Assembly: GCA_031549325.1 (NCBI GenBank)
Contig: JAVBQA010000056.1
Coordinates: forward strand, 1 to 10,772
Length of the DNA: 10,772 bases
Direction: 5' to 3'
Origin: JAJDGF01 sp031549325
GTDB taxonomy: Bacteria > Bacillota > Clostridia > Christensenellales > Aristaeellaceae
Below, piece after piece: positions 6,771 to 10,772 of this stretch. The notes under the pieces were generated by a model. The model was not told the DNA's origin. It did not search any database and was given only the letters and a program-made list of their open reading frames with translations. Made by a program: the position numbers and the translations under genes. Position 1 is the stretch's first letter. Every line of letters begins with the position of its first letter.

Positions 6771-6797
6771 GATATACGAACGAATCGTGTTTTGCAA
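6769..6797 (-). promoter_or_regulatory. Candidate promoter of the yhaM-like gene
   Basis: Reading the minus strand: TTGCAA (6792-6797), 17 nt, TATCAT (6769-6774). The start would be near 6762, with a leader of about 50 nt. The -10 box is only moderate; the spacing and -35 are good. Confidence 0.5.
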
Positions 6798-6817
6798 GAC
6801 CGGAGGCGTGAAGTCAG

Positions 6818-8023
6818 ATGAAATACATCATGGTGGTGGGGGACGGCATGGCCGATCAGCCCATTGAGGAGCTTTCAGGCAGAACTCCGCTGGAGCACCT
6901 CGCGCCGGAGGGGTTTGCCCGCGTGGGCGCGGGGCAGCTGGGGCGGCTGACCAGCTGCCCGGAAGGGCTGCCGCCGGGCAGCGATGTGGCGTTTCTGACG
7001 CTGTTTGGGAACGACGCGCGAAAGGTGTACAACGGCCGCTCGCCGCTGGAAGCCGCGGGTCTCGGGGTGGATGTGCGCCCGGGCGAGGTGGCGTTCCGGC
7101 TGAACCTGGCCGCCATCACAGAGGAAGGCTACCCGGGCGGCGTCATGCTCAGCCACAACGGCGGAGGCATCGACGGCGACGAGGCGTATCAGCTGACGCT
7201 TTACATGATGGCCGACCGGGAGATCCAGGCGATGATGGCCGAGATGAGCTTGCGCATCACGCCCACGCATAGCTTCCGCCACGTGGCTGTGATGCCCGGC
7301 TCGGCCGATGGCACGGACATGACCCCTCCCCACGACATCGTGGGGCAGCGCATTGAGGGGTATCTTCCGAAGGGGGCGGACGCCGCGCTTCGGCTGATGC
7401 GGCGCTCGTTTGAGGTGCTGAATCGCCATCCGATCAATGAAGCGCGGCGCGGCCGGGGCCTGCTGCCCGCCAACACCGCCTGGCTGTGGGGCGCGGGTTC
7501 GGCCTATGTGCTGGACGACTTCGCCAACAAATACGGCGTGAAGGGTACGGTGATCTCGGCGGTTCCGCTGGTCAAAGGCATCGCGCGGCTGATGGGGCTG
7601 AGCGCCCCGGATGTGCCGGGCGCGACCGGCCTGCTGGACACCGATTATGAGGCCAAGGTGCGCTGGGCGCTGGAGGCGCTGGAAGCGGGCGGGGATTTCG
7701 CGCTGGTGCACATCGAAGCGCCCGACGAGATGAGCCACGACGGCAGCCTTCCGCACAAGCTCGAGGCCATCCGGCGGCTGGACGCGCGGGTGCTGAAACC
7801 GCTGCTTGAGAAGCTGCCCGCGCTGGGCGATTTCCGGCTGGTGCTGCTGCCCGATCACTACACGCTGCTCAGCACCCGCACCCATGACGCCACGCCCGTG
7901 CCGTTCGCGATCTATGACAGCCGGACGACTCGTGGCAGCTGCGCGTTCACCGAGGCGGCCTGCGCGGCGTGCGCGCCGCTGGAGAAAGGGGATGCGCTGA
8001 TGCGCCAGTTGCTCGTCCTTTGA
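6818..8023 (+). CDS. apgM: Cofactor-independent phosphoglycerate mutase, archaeal type
   Basis: A 401-aa member of the alkaline-phosphatase/metallo-mutase superfamily, ApgM branch. It is expected to interconvert 3- and 2-phosphoglycerate in glycolysis and gluconeogenesis without 2,3-bisphosphoglycerate. The start MKYIMVVGDGMADQPIEEL gives the first metal Asp (Asp9). The probable phospho-acceptor is Ser55 in GSDVAF. The C-terminal metal block includes HIEAPDEMSH (298-307), LLPDH (Asp346, His347) and RTHDATPVPF (His356). Full length for the family (about 400). Some bacterial relatives have instead been proposed as homoserine kinases on the basis of gene context; no threonine or methionine genes lie nearby here, so the mutase role is preferred but not proven. 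GGAGG at 6802-6806 is 11 nt from the ATG, rather far, but the conserved N-terminus leaves no better start. Confidence 0.88.
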   Translation: MKYIMVVGDGMADQPIEELSGRTPLEHLAPEGFARVGAGQLGRLTSCPEGLPPGSDVAFLTLFGNDARKVYNGRSPLEAAGLGVDVRPGEVAFRLNLAAITEEGYPGGVMLSHNGGGIDGDEAYQLTLYMMADREIQAMMAEMSLRITPTHSFRHVAVMPGSADGTDMTPPHDIVGQRIEGYLPKGADAALRLMRRSFEVLNRHPINEARRGRGLLPANTAWLWGAGSAYVLDDFANKYGVKGTVISAVPLVKGIARLMGLSAPDVPGATGLLDTDYEAKVRWALEALEAGGDFALVHIEAPDEMSHDGSLPHKLEAIRRLDARVLKPLLEKLPALGDFRLVLLPDHYTLLSTRTHDATPVPFAIYDSRTTRGSCAFTEAACAACAPLEKGDALMRQLLVL

Positions 8024-8068
8024 GCGACGGCCTAGTTGGTACAACCGTTCAAAGAATATCGATCATAA

Positions 8069-8093
8069 CTGTAAGTTTCTTGCAACTTTACAG
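8069..8093. promoter_or_regulatory. Inverted repeat around the -35 box (possible operator)
   Basis: ctgtaa (8069-8074) and ttacag (8088-8093) are perfect complements centred on the TTGCAA -35 box of the next gene. A protein bound here would block that promoter. No partner is known, and the call rests only on symmetry and position. Confidence 0.35.
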
Positions 8094-8108
8094 AATAAGG
8101 GGTATAAT
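8080..8108 (+). promoter_or_regulatory. sigma-A promoter of the Ig-like repeat protein
   Basis: -35 TTGCAA (8080-8085), 17 nt, -10 TATAAT (8103-8108, perfect consensus). The start should be near 8115, giving a leader of about 54 nt. I see no convincing terminator for the upstream gene in 8024-8079, so some read-through is possible. Confidence 0.85.
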
Positions 8109-8168
8109 AGCGCTCGTGGTAACCCAAATAAATCCGTAATGACCAACGCAAGCATTTGGAGGAATACC

Positions 8169-9266
8169 ATGTTACCAAGAGCGGGCCTGAGCCGCGCCAC
8201 GGCGCTGCTGCTCGGGCTGGTCCTGACGCTGGGGCTGGCGCTTCCCGCGTGCGCGGGCGCGCCCACCTTTGAGCTGGAGGCCGAACAACAGGAGACACAG
8301 GAAGAGACCGCGCAGGGCGCAAAGACCGAACCCGAAGAGACTTTGGCTGAAAGAGAAACCCAAAAAAAACGCGCCTACAGCGCGGCCTGGACGGACAGCG
8401 CGTTTGCCGATCTGACGGTGAACGCCATGGACGAACTGGTCATGGCGGTGGGCACAGTGCTGACCATCGACCTTGACCAGGATGTCGAGCTGCTTCACGA
8501 GGGCAAGCGCGAGGGCAGCCTGGATGAAAAAGACGTGAGCTTCGCCAGCAGCAACAAGAAATACCTGACTGTCAGCAAGCGCGGCAAGGTAAGCGCCGAG
8601 CGCAGGGGCACGGCCCAGCTGCAGCTGACCATCGAGCTGCCGGACGGCAGCCAGAAGCAGTTGCACAAGAACATCAAAGTTGTCAACGCGCCCGAGATCA
8701 GCTTCGCGCCCGATTACGCGGTGCTGGGAAACAGCGGCAAACTGGATCTGGGCCAGCGCGCCAAGGCCCCGCTGCTGAAGGCGTCCCCCAATGTGGACGC
8801 CCGCGTCCGCTACTCGGCGGTCTTGCAGAGCGGCAATGGCGGTTCCAAGCTCGAGCTCAATGAAGAAACCGGCCAGCTGTCCGTTTCGTTTGACAGGCCG
8901 GGGGACGTGTATGCGATCACCGCCGAGACCTACGCGGGCAAGCGCGCCAGCTTCACGCTTTACCTGGGCGAGCGCGCCGACCGCCTCGAGATTCAGGGTC
9001 TCTGGCCGGATGCGGACGGCGTGATCCGCGTGGCATCGGGGGCCAGCCTGCCGCTGAAGGCGGTTGCCTTTGCGGGCGGTGCAGACGCGGCGCGGCAGGA
9101 TGTCAGCTGGCGCGTGCTCACCGGTGACGATTACGCCAGCGTGGATGAGCGCGGCATGCTGCGCATCGCGCCTGAACTCTCCGCCGAGCAGGCCATTCAG
9201 GTCGTGGCCTACGCGCTGGACGGCGGCGAGGCGACCGCCCAAGTCGACCTGGTCGCCATGCCGTAA
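8169..9266 (+). CDS. Exported protein with Ig-like (Big_2-type) repeats
   Basis: A 365-aa surface or secreted protein of unknown function. Residues 1-29 are a signal peptide (MLPRAGLSRA, then a Leu/Gly-rich core). LPAC at 25-28 resembles a lipobox, although Pro at -2 is unusual, so it may be a lipoprotein (Cys28) or cut by signal peptidase I after ACA. A Glu/Gln/Thr-rich linker at 33-68 looks like a disordered spacer. Three beta-rich units follow. Residues 90-172 match bacterial Ig group 2 (DVSFASSNKKYLTVSKRGKV, then GTAQL). Residues 175-266 are Ig-like but weaker. Residues 272-363 are Big_2-like again (DVSWRVLTGDDYASVDERGM). Such domains usually mediate adhesion or wall association; no catalytic domain is present. 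I choose 8169 over an in-frame ATG at 8139 because GGAGG (8158-8162) lies 6 nt before it and the signal peptide then begins properly. Confidence 0.85.
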   Translation: MLPRAGLSRATALLLGLVLTLGLALPACAGAPTFELEAEQQETQEETAQGAKTEPEETLAERETQKKRAYSAAWTDSAFADLTVNAMDELVMAVGTVLTIDLDQDVELLHEGKREGSLDEKDVSFASSNKKYLTVSKRGKVSAERRGTAQLQLTIELPDGSQKQLHKNIKVVNAPEISFAPDYAVLGNSGKLDLGQRAKAPLLKASPNVDARVRYSAVLQSGNGGSKLELNEETGQLSVSFDRPGDVYAITAETYAGKRASFTLYLGERADRLEIQGLWPDADGVIRVASGASLPLKAVAFAGGADAARQDVSWRVLTGDDYASVDERGMLRIAPELSAEQAIQVVAYALDGGEATAQVDLVAMP

Positions 9267-9382
9267 GGCGTTCCCGGCACTCGATTTCTTCGTTTGCGGC
9301 CGCGCAAAGCGTATGTTCACATGTGTTTACGCGCATAGTATCAAATGATCGCGCGCCCGAAGGCGCAGAGAGGGAATCGAGC

Positions 9383-9766
9383 ATGAGCAACACCCGGGAC
9401 GATCTCAAGAAGATCCTCATGGCCGGCATCGACGCCATCGGCGGCCAGGCTGACAAATCCCATGATTTCATCGAGCACATCCTGCAGAACGTGCAGATTC
9501 CCGATCAATTCAAGGATACCATCGAAGATCTCGCCAGCAAGGGCGAGAGCATGCTGAAGAATTCCGGCCTGATGGACGCGGTGGGTGGTTTGCTGGGCGG
9601 CAACCGGCAGCAGAGCGCTCCGGAAGCCGCGCCCGCTGCCCCGGCCGCGAACAATGGAGCCCACGACATGGTTATGGCGGCGCTGGAGCAGCTCGACCAC
9701 GCCCAGCTGACGCAGGTGCTGGACAAGGCGGCGAGCCTGATCGCATCGCTGGCCGGCGAAACGTAA
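9383..9766 (+). CDS. Small helical protein of unknown function
   Basis: A 127-aa protein that I do not recognise. Residues 1-62 look like amphipathic helices (DLKKILMAGIDAIGG, then DFIEHILQ and FKDTIEDLASKGESML). This loosely resembles phasin-like helical proteins with their LLAGIGA...K...LVEKGE pattern, but not enough to assign. A Gly-rich stretch (68-73) and an Ala/Pro linker (79-92) follow, then a second helical part (93-127, MVMAALEQLDHAQLTQVLDKAASLI). There is no signal peptide or membrane segment, so it is probably cytoplasmic. The start at 9383 is preferred over an in-frame ATG at 9323 because a GAGAGG ribosome site (9368-9373) precedes it and the longer version adds only an Arg/Glu-rich stretch without its own site. 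It lies 116 nt after the Ig-like gene and may be read from the same promoter; that gap holds only small palindromes (for example cacatgtg at 9318-9325). Confidence 0.75.
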   Translation: MSNTRDDLKKILMAGIDAIGGQADKSHDFIEHILQNVQIPDQFKDTIEDLASKGESMLKNSGLMDAVGGLLGGNRQQSAPEAAPAAPAANNGAHDMVMAALEQLDHAQLTQVLDKAASLIASLAGET

Positions 9767-9804
9767 GATAGTAAGATCCGCGGTTACCGCCAGCGCAACA
9801 AAAG

Positions 9805-9836
9805 ACCGATTTATCCTGAGCGGTAAATCGGTTTTT
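9805..9836 (+). terminator. Intrinsic terminator or attenuator before the yugP-like gene
   Basis: A 9-bp perfect stem (9805-9813 with 9824-9832) has a 10-nt loop and is followed by T residues (to 9836). It ends the upstream transcript, yet only 18 nt separate it from the ribosome site of the next gene, too little for a separate promoter. ttaccgc (9784-9790) is complementary to gcggtaa (9820-9826) in the loop and 3' arm, so an alternative fold that weakens the terminator is possible. Confidence 0.85.
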
Positions 9837-9868
9837 ACTGCCCGTATGATCGAGAGGAGGACGGACGA

Positions 9869-10552
9869 TTGTACTTCATGGATTGGACCTGGTTTCTGGT
9901 GTTGCCCGGGTTGCTGCTGGGCCTGTGGGCGCAGGCCAAGGTGTCCGGCGCATTCAGCCGGTACTCGAAGGTGCGTGCGGCCAGCGGGCTCACCGGTAGT
10001 CAGCTGGCGCAGAAGATCCTCCACGACAACGGCGTGGACGGCGTGAGCATTCAGCGCATCGAGGGAAGCCTCACCGACAACTTCGACCCGCAGCGGATGG
10101 TGCTGTCGTTGTCCTCGGATGTGTATGATTCGGCCTCGGTGGCCGCGCTGGGCGTGGCCGCCCCCGAGTGCGGCCCTGTGATGCAGCGCCACGAGGACTA
10201 TGCGCCGCTGAACCTGCGCAGCGTCATCGTGCCGGCGGCGGGCTTGGGCGGCAACCTCAGCTGGCCCATCTTCCTGGCGGGTATGGTGTTCAGCTTCCAG
10301 CCGCTGCTGATGGCGGGCATCATCCTGTTCGCGCTGACCGTGGTGTTCACGCTGATCACGCTGCCGGTGGAGTTCAACGCTTCCCGCCGCGCGCTGCGCA
10401 TGCTCGACGGCTCCGGCGCGCTCACCGGCGACGAGCTCTCCGGCGCCAAAAAGGTGCTGGATGCCGCAGCCCTCACCTATGTGGCCTCCGCGCTCGCCGC
10501 CATCCTGCAGCTGGTGCGGCTGCTCGCGCTGTCCAACCGCAGGCGAGATTAG
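9869..10552 (+). CDS. yugP: YugP-family membrane zinc-peptidase homologue with lost HExxH motif
   Basis: A 227-aa membrane protein of the YugP/Zn_peptidase_2 family, complete in length. An N-terminal membrane segment (about 5-22) ends in LWAQAKV, as in the family. The soluble part follows, with RYSKVRAASGLTGSQLAQKIL (31-51) and LTDNFDPQ (68-75). Hydrophobic segments lie at about 118-165 (two spans) and 197-221. The C-terminal TLPVEFNASRRAL (164-175) and KKVLDAAALTYVA (194-206) blocks are near-perfect. The catalytic motif, however, is wrong: family members carry HExxH in AAHExGH, and here it reads AAPECGPVMQ, with Pro99 and Pro103 (codons CCC, CCT) where the two zinc-binding His are expected. 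Glu100 and the likely third ligand Glu168 remain. Each change is one A-to-C base. As written it should not bind zinc or cleave protein. The start is TTG at 9869, 8 nt after AGGAGG (9855-9860); the ATG at 9878 is too far away. Confidence 0.88.
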   Translation: MYFMDWTWFLVLPGLLLGLWAQAKVSGAFSRYSKVRAASGLTGSQLAQKILHDNGVDGVSIQRIEGSLTDNFDPQRMVLSLSSDVYDSASVAALGVAAPECGPVMQRHEDYAPLNLRSVIVPAAGLGGNLSWPIFLAGMVFSFQPLLMAGIILFALTVVFTLITLPVEFNASRRALRMLDGSGALTGDELSGAKKVLDAAALTYVASALAAILQLVRLLALSNRRRD

Positions 10553-10574
10553 GGGGCGCCAGCTTTCGTTCCCT

Positions 10575-10595
10575 GCCGGGGCGCGACGCCCCGGC
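10575..10595. terminator. GC-rich hairpin 1 after the yugP-like gene
   Basis: A 9-bp perfect stem (10575-10583 with 10587-10595) with a CGA loop. It can be enclosed by gggggc (10552-10557) pairing with gccccc (10594-10599). There is no T-run after it, so it is a terminator without U-tract, an RNA-stabilising hairpin, or part of a dispersed repeat. It begins about 22 nt after the stop codon. Confidence 0.55.
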
Positions 10596-10600
10596 CCCCA

Positions 10601-10625
10601 ATTCGCCCGGCGATGCCGGGCGAAT
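10601..10625. repeat. GC-rich hairpin 2, perfect 11-bp inverted repeat
   Basis: Arms 10601-10611 and 10615-10625 pair perfectly around a GAT loop, 5 nt after hairpin 1. The two hairpins share a gc-rich core (cccgg/ccggg). No T-tract follows. Right after it the base composition switches from GC-rich to AT-rich. Confidence 0.6.
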
Positions 10626-10656
10626 GCGTTATGATACTAGCCAAAAACATTAACTA

Positions 10657-10685
10657 TTTATAAAAGCATCGCACTGTGATATAAT
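10657..10685 (+). promoter_or_regulatory. Promoter of the last, partial gene
   Basis: -10 TATAAT (10680-10685, perfect) is preceded by TGA (10677-10679), an extended -10. A weak -35 TTTATA (10657-10662) lies 17 nt upstream. The start is expected at about 10692, some 20 nt before the ATG. Confidence 0.7.
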
Positions 10686-10712
10686 GGAAAGCGAACAGTG
10701 GGGGTGCAAAAG

Positions 10713-10772
10713 ATGAGCAAAAAGCGAGAGAAGTACACGGAGGAAGAACGAGCGGAGATCGTTTGTGAGAAC
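10713..10772 (+). CDS. Start of an unidentified gene, cut by the window end
   Basis: Only the first 20 codons are present, reading MSKKREKYTEEERAEIVCEN. The lysine- and arginine-rich start followed by YTEEERAEIV resembles N-termini of helix-turn-helix proteins and of some transposase OrfA subunits, but 20 residues cannot decide this. GGGGG at 10700-10704 is an imperfect ribosome site 8 nt upstream. Codon use (cga twice, gtt, tgt) and the AT-rich leader differ from the GC-rich genes before it, which may hint at acquired DNA. It has its own promoter. Confidence 0.55.
   Translation, partial: MSKKREKYTEEERAEIVCEN

Noticed and set aside
5715..6821. Plus-strand frame of 368 codons antisense to the yhaM-like gene
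   Set aside because: The HD-domain protein on the minus strand is clearly real; this frame is a His/Gln/Ala-rich shadow.
6875..8044. Minus-strand frame of 389 codons antisense to the phosphoglycerate mutase gene
   Set aside because: Arg/Gln/His-rich shadow frame with no domain or ribosome site.
8172..9320. Minus-strand frame of 382 codons antisense to the Ig-like gene
   Set aside because: Shadow frame; the plus strand has promoter, ribosome site and signal peptide.
9316..9341. Separate promoter for the small helical protein (TTCACA and TAGTAT)
   Set aside because: The spacing is only 14 nt and both boxes are weak; read-through from the Ig-like gene is as likely.
10552..10625. CRISPR repeat or array
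   Set aside because: Only two adjacent hairpins of different sequence, with no regular repeat-spacer pattern.

Overview
The window looks like chromosomal DNA of a GC-rich member of the Bacillota (Clostridia-like). The evidence is a Firmicute-style gene set (YhaM-type nuclease, YugP-type membrane protein, LacI-family control of uronate genes), strong GGAGG ribosome sites, sigma-A promoters with 17-base spacers, and one TTG start. I cannot name a genus. It begins in the 3' end of a 23S rRNA gene and ends 20 codons into a gene that runs off the edge.

Layout. 1-811: end of an rRNA operon (23S 3' end, a long spacer without tRNA, 5S, hairpin terminator). 952-1620: a single-gene unit for a small acidic secreted protein built of two copies of one domain. 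It is closed by a perfect 23-bp inverted repeat that also serves the convergent uronate genes. 1622-5679: a hexuronate catabolism locus. A LacI-family regulator and uxaC are translationally coupled on the minus strand, and uxaB is divergent on the plus strand. The 163-bp region between them holds two well-formed promoters and palindromes placed over both predicted transcription starts. 5712-8023: a divergent pair, a YhaM-like OB-fold/HD nuclease (minus) and an archaeal-type phosphoglycerate mutase (plus). 8069-9766: a secreted or lipid-anchored Ig-like-repeat protein, then a small helical protein of unknown role. 9805-10552: a terminator or attenuator hairpin, then a YugP-family membrane metallopeptidase homologue. 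10553-10772: two GC-rich hairpins, an abrupt change to AT-rich DNA, a promoter and the start of a new gene.

How the genes work together. UxaC isomerises glucuronate or galacturonate to the keto-uronate, and UxaB reduces tagaturonate to altronate. The regulator between them very likely senses a uronate or pathway intermediate and represses both directions. The transporter, altronate dehydratase and KDG kinase/aldolase genes are not in this window. The other genes look like separate housekeeping or envelope units.

The most unusual observation is in the YugP homologue. The HExxH zinc motif expected in this family reads PECGP: both zinc-binding histidines are proline while the surrounding protein is well conserved. 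This is either a pseudoprotease or a sequence error or alteration, and it should be checked first. I found no CRISPR array, complete mobile element, tRNA or obvious new defence system.
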